Of a stretch of DNA of 64,000 nucleotides, positions 17,958 to 25,528 are shown piece by piece. Numbering within the stretch: the first letter of the stretch is position 1; each line of letters begins with the position of its first letter. Source of the DNA: Marivariicella sp964432535 (GTDB lineage Bacteria > Bacteroidota > Bacteroidia > Flavobacteriales > Flavobacteriaceae); the NCBI GenBank assembly GCA_964432535.1, contig CAYSNJ010000007.1, forward strand, positions 23,744 through 87,743, in the 5' to 3' direction. Below the pieces are notes generated by a model. The model saw nothing but the letters and a program-made list of their open reading frames with translations. It was not told the DNA's origin and made no database searches. A program made the translations under genes and the position numbers.

Positions 17958-18241
17958 ACTGTTCATCTCAGCCAAAAATTAATCCTGAGGAAAATATTGA
18001 ACAAATTGTTCAAGTAAAAAGAGAACACGAGCTTATTTTGTATAATGATGAAGTAAATACCTTTGATCATGTTATAAATACTCTGATATCAGTTTGTGAT
18101 CATTCGATTATGCAGGCTCAACAATGTACTTATATTGTTCATTTTTCAGGTAAGTGTGTAGTTAAAACTGGGCAAATAAAAGATTTAGAGCCTCGATGTA
18201 TCTTGCTTCACGAAGCCAGCCTTTCGGCAGAAATAATTTAA
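17927..18241 (+). CDS. clpS: ATP-dependent Clp protease adaptor ClpS
   Basis: Delivers N-degron substrates to ClpAP-type proteases. The 104-residue protein has the ClpS core: HELILYNDEVNTFDHVINTL (N-end residue pocket and DEVNTF) and CDHSIMQAQQCTYIVHFSGK. The first ~25 residues are a variable arm. The start at 17927 lies within prmA (31-base overlap); no later ATG precedes the core, so this start or a nearby non-ATG codon must be used. Confidence 0.92.
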   Translation: MGINTLHKTINCSSQPKINPEENIEQIVQVKREHELILYNDEVNTFDHVINTLISVCDHSIMQAQQCTYIVHFSGKCVVKTGQIKDLEPRCILLHEASLSAEII

Positions 18242-18285
18242 GTGCTCTTTTCAATTTAAAATTGTAATTTTATAAAAAATAACTT

Positions 18286-18837
18286 GTGAAACAATTAGCT
18301 TTTTTCTTTCTATTTCTTTTCGCTATTTATGCAAATGCTCAAATTATTGATAAAATGGACAAAACAATATATCAATTCACTGTTGAGGACTTATATGGTG
18401 AAAACTTTGATTTTTCAGATCTGAAAGGAAAAAAAATAATAATTGTTAATACTGCTTCAAAATGCGGTTTAACCCCACAATATAAGTCTCTACAGTCCTT
18501 ATATGAAAAAAACAAAGATAACAACCTTGTTATTATTGGATTCCCATCTAATAATTTTTTGTGGCAAGAACCCGGTACAAACGAAGAAATTGCTGAATTT
18601 TGCAGGCAAAACTATGGGGTAACTTTTCCAATGATGAGTAAGATTTCAGTTTTAGGACCCAATCAACACCCGATTTATTCTTTCTTAACCAGTAAAGTTT
18701 TGAATGGAAATATTGATTCAGTTGTCACATGGAATTTTCAAAAGTTTTTAATTGATGAAAACGGATATGTTATAAAATCAATTTCACCCAGAAAACAAAT
18801 AGACGATATTGAAGTCCTAAATTGGTTAAAAGGATAG
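18286..18837 (+). CDS. Glutathione peroxidase family protein (exported, cysteine type)
   Basis: A thiol peroxidase of 183 residues starting at GTG (18286). An N-terminal signal peptide (FFLFLFAIYANAQ) indicates export to the periplasm. The catalytic tetrad is visible: peroxidatic Cys in NTASKCGLT, Gln in the FPSNNFLWQEPG block, and Trp-Asn in VTWNFQKFL. It is a cysteine, not selenocysteine, enzyme. Such bacterial forms usually take electrons from thioredoxin-like proteins rather than glutathione. The next gene begins 2 bases after its stop. Its grouping with a cystathionine-type enzyme and bshB1 suggests a thiol-redox theme. Confidence 0.92.
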   Translation: MKQLAFFFLFLFAIYANAQIIDKMDKTIYQFTVEDLYGENFDFSDLKGKKIIIVNTASKCGLTPQYKSLQSLYEKNKDNNLVIIGFPSNNFLWQEPGTNEEIAEFCRQNYGVTFPMMSKISVLGPNQHPIYSFLTSKVLNGNIDSVVTWNFQKFLIDENGYVIKSISPRKQIDDIEVLNWLKG

Positions 18838-18839
18838 TT

Positions 18840-19994
18840 ATGAGTCAGAATAAAATTGAGACTATTTGTCTTCATTCTGGCACTCTAGAAGATCCAATTT
18901 ATAAAGGTGCTATTTCACCTATTTATATGTCAACTGCATATCAATTTAATGATGTTGATGAAAAAAGATATCCTAGATACATAAACACTCCTAATCAAGA
19001 AGGTTTGTGTAAAAAAATTGCTGCTATCGAAGGAGGCGAACATTCTTTGATATTCGGATCAGGTATGGCAGCGGTTACTACCTCTTTATTGTCTCATCTT
19101 AGTTCTGGAGATCATGTTATTTTTTATAATGATATATATGGTGGAACAAGAAACTTGATTAAAAAGGAGTTTTCTAATTATAATATTTCTTACAGCTTTG
19201 CATCTGGATCAAATGTTGAAGATTTTAAAGCATGCATAAAGCATAATACAAAAGGAATATATATTGAAAGTCCCAGTAATCCATTACTTAAAATCGTTGA
19301 TATGAAATCTATATCTGATTTAGCTAAGTCAAACGATTTGTGGACCATGATTGATAATACTTTTGCTAGTCCAATTAATCAAAATCCAATTGCTTTTGGT
19401 ATTGACATTGTCATTCATAGTGCGACCAAATACTTAGGAGGACATAGCGATATTTCTGCTGGAGCAGTTATATCTTCTAAAAGTCATATTGATAAAATTT
19501 ATGAATTAGCGAAGAATCTTGGAGGAACTATCAGCGAGTTTTCAGCTTGGCTCCTTGAAAGAAGTATAAAAACTCTTCCTATTCGAGTTCGTGAACAGAA
19601 TAAAAATGCTATGGAGTTAGCATTATTTTTAGAGAAACACAATCTGATTTCAAAAGTTTATTATCCAGGATTAAAATCACATGATGATCATGAAATAGCA
19701 AAAAAACAAATGAGCGGTTTTGGAGGTATGCTTTCAATTGAATTAAGTTCTAAAATTGAAGCTAGTTTATTTTTAAAAAATCTTAAAATTATTAAACCAG
19801 TGATGAGTCTTGCTGGTGTTGAAAGCACTGCAAATTATCCAAAAATTACCTCTCATTATTCTCTTACTCAAGACGAAAGAATTAATCAAGGAATATCAGA
19901 TCAATTAATTAGGTTGTCGGCTGGAATTGAATCTGTTGAGGATTTGAAAAATGATATTGATAACTCTCTAAAATTATCATTAAATGAAAGTTGA
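18840..19994 (+). CDS. Cys/Met metabolism PLP-dependent enzyme (cystathionine gamma-synthase/lyase family)
   Basis: A 384-residue PLP enzyme of the Cys/Met metabolism family. Signatures: GSGMAAVTTSLLSHLSSGDH, the IYGGTRNL block, YIESPSNPLLKIVD, DNTFASP, and the PLP lysine in HSATKYLGGHSD, with a C-terminal IRLSAGIES. Whether it is a synthase, beta/gamma-lyase or O-acetylhomoserine sulfhydrylase cannot be told from motifs alone. ATG at 18840 is chosen; a TTG upstream lies inside the previous gene. It overlaps bshB1 by 11 bases, and cysteine is a bacillithiol precursor, so a role in cysteine supply is a reasonable inference. Confidence 0.88.
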   Translation: MSQNKIETICLHSGTLEDPIYKGAISPIYMSTAYQFNDVDEKRYPRYINTPNQEGLCKKIAAIEGGEHSLIFGSGMAAVTTSLLSHLSSGDHVIFYNDIYGGTRNLIKKEFSNYNISYSFASGSNVEDFKACIKHNTKGIYIESPSNPLLKIVDMKSISDLAKSNDLWTMIDNTFASPINQNPIAFGIDIVIHSATKYLGGHSDISAGAVISSKSHIDKIYELAKNLGGTISEFSAWLLERSIKTLPIRVREQNKNAMELALFLEKHNLISKVYYPGLKSHDDHEIAKKQMSGFGGMLSIELSSKIEASLFLKNLKIIKPVMSLAGVESTANYPKITSHYSLTQDERINQGISDQLIRLSAGIESVEDLKNDIDNSLKLSLNES

Positions 19995-20703
19995 TATTTT
20001 AGCTTTTGGTGCGCATCCTGATGATGTTGAGTTAGGCTGTGGGGGAACAATAGCCAAAAGTATTTATGAAAAAAAATCTGTAGGAATTATTGATTTGACT
20101 CAAGGTGAGATGGGAACAAATGGATCTGTTCAAATAAGACACGAAGAAGCAAATAAAGCAGCGACAATTTTAGGAGTTAATTTTAGAAAAAACTTAAAAT
20201 TTAAAGATGTTTATTTTAAAAATGATGAGGCTCATCAAATAAAAATAATTGAATTAATTAGATTACATAAACCTGATATTGTTTTGTGTAATGCAACCCA
20301 AGACAGGCATATTGACCATGGAAGGGGGTCTGATTTAGTTTCTCATTCCTGTTTCTTGAGTGGGTTAAGTAAACTTGAAACATCTGATAATTTAGGTCAT
20401 AAGCAAATACCTTGGAGGCCAAAAGTTGTATATCACTACATTCAATGGAATGAAATTGAACCAGATTTTGTTGTTGATGTATCTGGGTTTATAGATAAAA
20501 AAATTTTGGCTGTAAAAGCATTTTCAAGTCAATTCTATTCTTCTGACGATTCAAGAGAATCAACTCCTATTAGTTCTTTGAACTTTATTGAAAGTGTCAA
20601 ATATAGATCTCTAAACTTAGGAAGAATAATTGGTGTAGAGGCTGGTGAAGGCTTTACTTCTGAGAGGTATCCTTCAGTTAAAAGTATTTCGGACTTGATT
20701 TAA
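19984..20703 (+). CDS. bshB1: Bacillithiol biosynthesis deacetylase BshB1
   Basis: Deacetylates N-acetylglucosaminyl-malate to glucosaminyl-malate in bacillithiol synthesis. The 239-residue LmbE-like protein has the zinc motif AFGAHPDDVELGCGGT, LTQGEMGTNGS, RHEEANKAA, DRHIDHGRG (further zinc/catalytic His and Asp) and the BshB1-type tail LGRIIGVEAGEGFTSERY. It overlaps the preceding Cys/Met enzyme by 11 bases. This implies that the organism uses bacillithiol as its low-molecular-weight thiol; bshA and bshC are not in the window. Confidence 0.94.
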   Translation: MKVDILAFGAHPDDVELGCGGTIAKSIYEKKSVGIIDLTQGEMGTNGSVQIRHEEANKAATILGVNFRKNLKFKDVYFKNDEAHQIKIIELIRLHKPDIVLCNATQDRHIDHGRGSDLVSHSCFLSGLSKLETSDNLGHKQIPWRPKVVYHYIQWNEIEPDFVVDVSGFIDKKILAVKAFSSQFYSSDDSRESTPISSLNFIESVKYRSLNLGRIIGVEAGEGFTSERYPSVKSISDLI

Positions 20704-20722
20704 AAATTATTTTAAGCAACAC

Positions 20723-20752
20723 TTGTGTCCAAAATAAAATAGTTTAAATTTG
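20723..20752 (+). promoter_or_regulatory. Promoter of tRNA-His
   Basis: TTG at 20723-20725 and TAAATTTG at 20745-20752 are spaced by 19 bases, matching the Bacteroidota -33/-7 promoter exactly as at tRNA-Glu. It lies about 11 bases before the tRNA. Confidence 0.75.
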
Positions 20753-20762
20753 CATCCCTAAT

Positions 20763-20837
20763 GGTGGTTGTAGCTCAGCTGGTTAGAGCGCCTGGTTGTG
20801 GTCCAGGAGGTCGCCGGTTCGAACCCGGTCTTCCACC
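20763..20837 (+). tRNA. tRNA-His (GTG)
   Basis: Cloverleaf with D arm GCTCAGCTGGTTAGAGC, anticodon stem CCTGG/CCAGG, loop TTGTGGT (anticodon GTG at 20798-20800) and T loop TTCGAAC. The extra 5' G (20763) opposite C73 is the tRNA-His identity element G-1. The acceptor stem is GTGGTTG against CTTCCAC, so two central positions are T-T mismatches; see findings. CCA is not encoded. A strong terminator follows. Confidence 0.93.
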
Positions 20838-20844
20838 CAAGATT

Positions 20845-20871
20845 AACCTTCGAGAAATCGAAGGTTTTTTT
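20845..20871 (+). terminator. Rho-independent terminator of tRNA-His
   Basis: AACCTTCGA (20845-20853), GAAA tetraloop, TCGAAGGTT (20858-20866), then a T run. A perfect 9-bp stem with a GNRA loop makes this one of the clearest intrinsic terminators in the window. Confidence 0.9.
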
Positions 20872-20957
20872 GGTAAACGACAATCAATAAAATATATCAT
20901 TTTAATTTGTGGATCAATATTTTTTGAAATTCATTTCGGAAAAGTGTGAAATTAAAT

Positions 20958-22124
20958 TTAAGATTCTATTATTGATCTGAAAATATCAGGATCAGTAGCT
21001 CCTTCTGTTCCAAATAAAAGAACAATACTTTCTTTATTTAATCCTGTACTTTTAATAATATCTTCTTTTTTCATCAAGTCTAGAAGGCCTGCTAACCCTG
21101 CAACAGAGGATTCTCCGGCTTCTATTTGTGGTTTGTTTTTAAATAACAACTTCATGGTTTTTGGTATTAATTCGTCATTGATTGTTATAAAATGATCAAC
21201 CGATTGATCTAAAATCTGCCAACCTAACAATGAAGGTTCTCCACATGATAATCCTGCCATAATTGTTTCCTCGGTGATATTATGTGATACCATTTTATTG
21301 TTTTTTGCACTTTTTATTAAGCAAGGTGCTCGTTCAGATTCAACTATTATAATTTTCATATTGGAATTATATTTTTGCCATAAATAACTACAAATGGATG
21401 CAGGAAAAGATCCAACTCCTGCTTGAAGAAATACATGTGTAGGAATTAACTTATTTTTAAATTGTTTATCTAATTCTTGCGCCATAACTGTATATCCAGC
21501 CATTATGTATTTTGGATACTTTGTGTATCCTTCGTATGATGTATCAGAAATTATATGCCAATTATTTTTAAACGCCTCCTTCTTACAAACATTTAATGAT
21601 TCATCATAGTTTCCTAAAATTCGAACAACATTAGCACCAAGCTTTTCCATTGCTTCTTGACGTCCATTACTTACTTGTGAATGAACAAATATTTGACACT
21701 TACAACCAAAAATTTTTGCACCAAAAGCTATTGCCCTACCATGATTACCGTCCGTAGCAGTAGTCACTGTGTATTTTGAAATTAAATTTTTATAATCCCC
21801 ATTTTTGATTTTATCAAACGTAACCTCATTACCAATTTCTTGTTTTAGTTGGTTGTGAATAAATTTTAAAACACCGTATGTTCCTCCAAGTGCTTTAAAA
21901 CTTCCTAGACCAAAACTATCACTTTCATTTTTAAAGTAAATATCTTTCAAACCAATCTCAGTTGCAATATTTTCAAGCGATAGAAGTGGGGTAGGAGAAT
22001 AATTGTCCCACGTCTTTATTTCTTCATGTGCCGATTTACAATCTTCTTTATTTAAGACAGACTTTAATTCTTCAGGATAACTACTTTTATTTTTTTTAGC
22101 ATTTTTAAAGTATTGAATTAGCAT
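20958..22124 (-). CDS. Diaminopropionate ammonia-lyase-like PLP enzyme
   Basis: A 388-residue fold-type II PLP enzyme. The PLP lysine lies in GLGSFKALGGTYG (about residue 77), then TATDGNHGRAIA, GYTVMAQEL, LQAGVGSFPAS, ETIMAGLSCGEPS and a closing LLFGTEGATDP with the glycine loop. The SFKALGG, TDGNHGR and AGLSCGEPS motifs match diaminopropionate ammonia-lyase (DpaL/YgeX), which degrades 2,3-diaminopropionate to pyruvate and ammonia. Related threonine/serine-type lyases cannot be excluded. The gene stands alone between tRNA-His and a divergent secreted protein, with no obvious partner. Confidence 0.78.
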   Translation of the reverse strand: MLIQYFKNAKKNKSSYPEELKSVLNKEDCKSAHEEIKTWDNYSPTPLLSLENIATEIGLKDIYFKNESDSFGLGSFKALGGTYGVLKFIHNQLKQEIGNEVTFDKIKNGDYKNLISKYTVTTATDGNHGRAIAFGAKIFGCKCQIFVHSQVSNGRQEAMEKLGANVVRILGNYDESLNVCKKEAFKNNWHIISDTSYEGYTKYPKYIMAGYTVMAQELDKQFKNKLIPTHVFLQAGVGSFPASICSYLWQKYNSNMKIIIVESERAPCLIKSAKNNKMVSHNITEETIMAGLSCGEPSLLGWQILDQSVDHFITINDELIPKTMKLLFKNKPQIEAGESSVAGLAGLLDLMKKEDIIKSTGLNKESIVLLFGTEGATDPDIFRSIIES

Positions 22125-22238
22125 CTAACTTTGGGATTTATTTTCTTAAAATTAAGAATTAATTCAAATAAAATATATAAATTTACTTTCATTATACAAT
22201 TATTATTAATTTATAAATTAATTTAAAATTTAAATAAA

Positions 22239-22922
22239 ATGAAAAAAATATTATTTACTACTCTCATACTTTTATTTAGCTTGAGTTCATCTGCTCAAAA
22301 CTTATATTGGCATAATATCTCAATAGAAGCTCCTCTTTCGGAAAGAGATCAGGTTGCAAGTCTAATTGACGGTTACTATTCAAGTATCGAGATTCCTAGT
22401 GATGTTAATGCCTCACTAAGAGTTATAACTTTTAAAGGGTCTAATGAAAAAGCAACTCATGAATTAAGTTTTTCATCTTTATCTGCAAAATCTTTAGCTG
22501 ATTTTAGAAATTCATTAAAGGGTCCAGCTTGGGACTTGTATATATCTAAAATAACAAAATATATTAAAACAAATGCCAATGCAGGTAAAACTTTAATAAG
22601 AGCTGGGGTTTCAGATAAAGAACACGAAGTAGCTCAAAACTGGCAATTTAAAGTTAAAAATCCTGAAGCTTTTGTTGGTGCATTTTCTAATCTATTGAAG
22701 TCATTCAAACCTGACGGATATGTTTCAATTGGTCAAATTATCCATGGCACTCAAAATGGAGAAAATATGTATGTATACTCTTCATATAAGGACTTAGAGA
22801 CGGCTTATAGTTTTGGAGCTAAAAACGAAAGTGAAGCTAAGGCTTGGAGTGAGTGGCTTAAGGCTATATCCAAAGAAGAATACACTAGAAGTACTACTTC
22901 TGTATTGGTAAAAAGCTGGTAA
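22239..22922 (+). CDS. Secreted protein of unknown function
   Basis: A 227-residue protein with a clear signal peptide (LLFSLSSSAQ, cleavage near residue 20). I do not recognise the family. The mature part looks like two related modules of about 100 residues. Each has an opening strand, a helix, a beta-rich middle (for example TFKGSNEKATHELSFSS and HGTQNGENMYVYSSYKD), and a helix with Trp (KGPAWDLYISKI; AKAWSEWLKAI). This resembles tandem alpha/beta ferredoxin-like (ABM-type) domains, but that is inference. It is monocistronic, with its own terminator downstream and a divergent ammonia-lyase upstream. Confidence 0.7.
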   Translation: MKKILFTTLILLFSLSSSAQNLYWHNISIEAPLSERDQVASLIDGYYSSIEIPSDVNASLRVITFKGSNEKATHELSFSSLSAKSLADFRNSLKGPAWDLYISKITKYIKTNANAGKTLIRAGVSDKEHEVAQNWQFKVKNPEAFVGAFSNLLKSFKPDGYVSIGQIIHGTQNGENMYVYSSYKDLETAYSFGAKNESEAKAWSEWLKAISKEEYTRSTTSVLVKSW

Positions 22923-22942
22923 ATTTTTTTACTTAATTATTA

Positions 22943-22965
22943 AACCCCCTTTTTGGGGTTTTTTA
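22943..22965 (+). terminator. Rho-independent terminator after the secreted protein gene
   Basis: AAACCCC and GGGGTTT form a GC-cored stem around a CTTTTT loop, followed by a T run; AT flanks mean it may work in both directions for the two converging genes. Confidence 0.85.
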
Positions 22966-24057
22966 ATTCCCAATATTTATAGAGCCAATTCCGTTTGTTG
23001 CCTCCCAAAAATTGTAAGATGAATATTCGTCTGCTCCTTTAAATGAAAACCATTCCGCTGCATTATTTATGGAAGTCCATTGATTATCAGTTAAAGGGTT
23101 ATCAGTTAAAACAATAAGTAATAAGTCAAATTCTTTTTGAGAATCAGTCGAGCTTGGTGATCTTTCTCCAAGTAAACTTTCCAACTCAGCAGGTCCGAAG
23201 GTAAGCCTGTTAGCTGTAAAAGTAAATTTATTATTAGTTATCTCTAGTGAAGTGATATTATTAAATAAATCGAATTGATTGACAGAGTTAATAGATGTCA
23301 TCCCCATTAAGTACAATTCTAATTCATTATAGGGAACACTATTTCCTCCATTTGCAAAAGGTCCAAAAGAATCAACAGAATACATATTATCACCGAACTC
23401 CTCTAAAGTACTTTGCTTAAAACCACCTAGTTGGCCCCTTGTACTTCCTCCAGTAAATCCCCAATGTCCATAATATGAATATGAGGTTAGATTGGAACCT
23501 GTTTGATCTACATTTTCTGTAGGTAAAGCATAGTTACCCCAATTATGCATTAATTCATGAAGTGCAGGTCCGTTTTGAAGAAAACTTAAACTAGACAATT
23601 GCATTACTGATTTTAATTTTCCCGATGATCCATAATTAGAAGTGTAGTTATAAATTCCACCACCAATTCCAGTAATATTATTAGATACTCCTACATTTTT
23701 TCCATAATAATTTATTCCTTCAGGAATCTCTTCTTCATTTAATACAAGAAATATAAAATCATATTTATCTGAAAATTCTTTATAAATATCTTTTACTATT
23801 GCCTCCCTATATGAAGCTTCTGAAAAATGATCCTCACTTTTCCAAGAACTGTATTCACTTGAAGCCATTAATAATGAAGAGACTTTATTACCGGAATAAG
23901 TTGTTATTAGGTGATCTGAATTTTGACTTGATACATTGTTAAAGTTTTCTTCTGAATCAATAACAACTTGTGAATCATTTTGTGCGTCATCATCACTACT
24001 ACAAGATGAAATTATGATTAGAATGGTTAGAATAAAGTATACTTTATTAAGCTTCAT
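22963..24057 (-). CDS. Surface lipoprotein with HExxH zinc-metalloprotease motif
   Basis: A 364-residue lipoprotein: signal peptide ends in LIIISSC with SSDDD following the lipid-anchor Cys, an acidic stretch typical of surface-exported Bacteroidota lipoproteins. The central part has ALHELMHNWGNY, an HExxHxxGxx metal-binding motif like that of metzincin-type proteases, with a nearby SYYGHWGFTGG. I do not recognise a named family. The likely role is extracellular protein or peptide hydrolysis. It follows the NagX-like acyltransferase gene by 15 bases and is probably co-transcribed with it. Confidence 0.72.
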   Translation of the reverse strand: MKLNKVYFILTILIIISSCSSDDDAQNDSQVVIDSEENFNNVSSQNSDHLITTYSGNKVSSLLMASSEYSSWKSEDHFSEASYREAIVKDIYKEFSDKYDFIFLVLNEEEIPEGINYYGKNVGVSNNITGIGGGIYNYTSNYGSSGKLKSVMQLSSLSFLQNGPALHELMHNWGNYALPTENVDQTGSNLTSYSYYGHWGFTGGSTRGQLGGFKQSTLEEFGDNMYSVDSFGPFANGGNSVPYNELELYLMGMTSINSVNQFDLFNNITSLEITNNKFTFTANRLTFGPAELESLLGERSPSSTDSQKEFDLLLIVLTDNPLTDNQWTSINNAAEWFSFKGADEYSSYNFWEATNGIGSINIGN

Positions 24058-24072
24058 TTTGATAATATTGTA

Positions 24073-25185
24073 TTAAACTCTTAAAAAGATTTTCTTTTTG
24101 TATAATAAATATAAAAATATCCATTGAACTATCAATAAACAAAAGACATAAACAACGGAATCATAGGGTTCGCCAATTATATGAAATAACCATTTGAATA
24201 TTGAATTTGTTGTATAATTCCAATTAATAAAAATTAATGACATATATATTAAAATTGAATTCATCCCAATAACTTTAAAGAAAAAAGCCCATTTATTATA
24301 TCCTAAAACATCGATTAAGTAATAAAAAATTGACATAAGTATCATGCTTATACCCCCACACTGAAGAACAAATGAACTGGTCCATAAGTTTTTATTTATT
24401 GGAAAATATAAATTCCATATTTGAGCAATGATTATTAATATGGAACCAATTACAATTAACCCAATACTTGTTTTGTTTTCTTTACCTTTTTTGGAATTAA
24501 TTAAAATGTTTCCAGTAAAAATACCTAAAAGTGCAGTTGATATGGCAGGAATAGTTGAAAACAGGCCTTCTGGATCATGTATTGTTAGAAACAGCTTTCC
24601 AGGCATTATAAGACGATCTAAGTATGAAATTATATTTCCTTCAATTGACAAATCTCCAGAGGAGAATCCAGGAGCAGAAAAAGATAAAAATATTCCCCAA
24701 TAACCAATTAGTAGTGAAAAAAACCAAATAATTTGTGTTTTTTTATTTGCAAATAGATATATAATATTTGCAAACATGTATGCCAAACCAATTCTTCCAA
24801 GAACACTTCCAAACCTTATTTCTTCAATTGATTTTATTTCAAGGCCATTATTATAAATTACTCCGAGTAAAACAAGTATTAGTCCTCTTTTGACTACTTT
24901 CTTTAACAAATAGCTTTTCTTTTTACCTTTTGATATTTGATATCCAATAGAATATGGTGTTGCAACTCCTGATAAAAATAAAAATAAAGGAAAAATTAAA
25001 TCATAAAACACAAAACCATTCCATTCGGGATGAGTAAACTGATTTGATAAGGAATTCCAAAAGGTATTGGATTTTATTTCAGACATTTTATGAAATATTT
25101 CTTCAGCACCTATAATCCAAAACATATCAAATCCTCGAAGGGCATCTAAAGAAAATAAACGCTTACCGTTTGTAAAATATTCCAT
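24073..25185 (-). CDS. NagX-like/HGSNAT-related membrane acyltransferase (DUF5009 type)
   Basis: A 370-residue membrane protein with about ten helices. The N-terminal SLDALRGFDMFWIIG block and FPLFLFLSGVATPYS are typical of the acyltransferase-3/HGSNAT/NagX group, including proteins often annotated 'heparan-alpha-glucosaminide N-acetyltransferase' or DUF5009. These proteins acetylate sugars across the membrane, usually in glycan use; the acceptor here is unknown. No glycoside hydrolase or SusCD pair is near. It is upstream of the metalloprotease lipoprotein on the same strand. Confidence 0.82.
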   Translation of the reverse strand: MEYFTNGKRLFSLDALRGFDMFWIIGAEEIFHKMSEIKSNTFWNSLSNQFTHPEWNGFVFYDLIFPLFLFLSGVATPYSIGYQISKGKKKSYLLKKVVKRGLILVLLGVIYNNGLEIKSIEEIRFGSVLGRIGLAYMFANIIYLFANKKTQIIWFFSLLIGYWGIFLSFSAPGFSSGDLSIEGNIISYLDRLIMPGKLFLTIHDPEGLFSTIPAISTALLGIFTGNILINSKKGKENKTSIGLIVIGSILIIIAQIWNLYFPINKNLWTSSFVLQCGGISMILMSIFYYLIDVLGYNKWAFFFKVIGMNSILIYMSLIFINWNYTTNSIFKWLFHIIGEPYDSVVYVFCLLIVQWIFLYLLYKKKIFLRV

Positions 25186-25323
25186 TTCAGTTATTTATAA
25201 TGAATTTTAAAATTTCAATAATAACAATATATCAATTTAAATTTATATGAATAATAAATCTTAATTAGATTCGAAATTTGATTTTGAATAAAAAATTATA
25301 TATTTAGGATCCAATTAATCAAA

Positions 25324-25476
25324 ATGAGAAGATGTATTTTAGATATTGAATTTCCGTCTGGCGTTAAGCACCTGTACATTAATGGCAAAAGATTTACTAA
25401 ACAAGAGTTTTTAAAAGCCAAAGAATTAGAAGGGAGACGAGGAAAAAAAGGTAGATTTATTTCTGTAAATAAATAA
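25324..25476 (+). CDS. Small basic protein, 50 residues, unknown
   Basis: An ORF from ATG 25324 to TAA 25476, beginning MRRCILDIEFPSGVKHLY and ending RGKKGRFISVNK. It is rich in Lys/Arg (about 15 of 50) with a predicted strand-strand-helix pattern and no membrane segment. It fills the gap between two genes and is in good coding context (RBS-like AT-rich leader, no competing frame), but it is short and I recognise no family. It could be a small nucleic-acid-binding protein; that is a guess from charge only. Confidence 0.45.
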   Translation: MRRCILDIEFPSGVKHLYINGKRFTKQEFLKAKELEGRRGKKGRFISVNK

Positions 25477-25528
25477 CATTAACTAATCAGTCTCCTTAAT
25501 ACATATTGGGAGTTTTTACTTAAACCAA

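Noticed and set aside
20761..20949. Open frame of 62 codons over the tRNA-His gene
   Set aside because: It reads through a well-formed tRNA and its terminator; no protein homology is visible.
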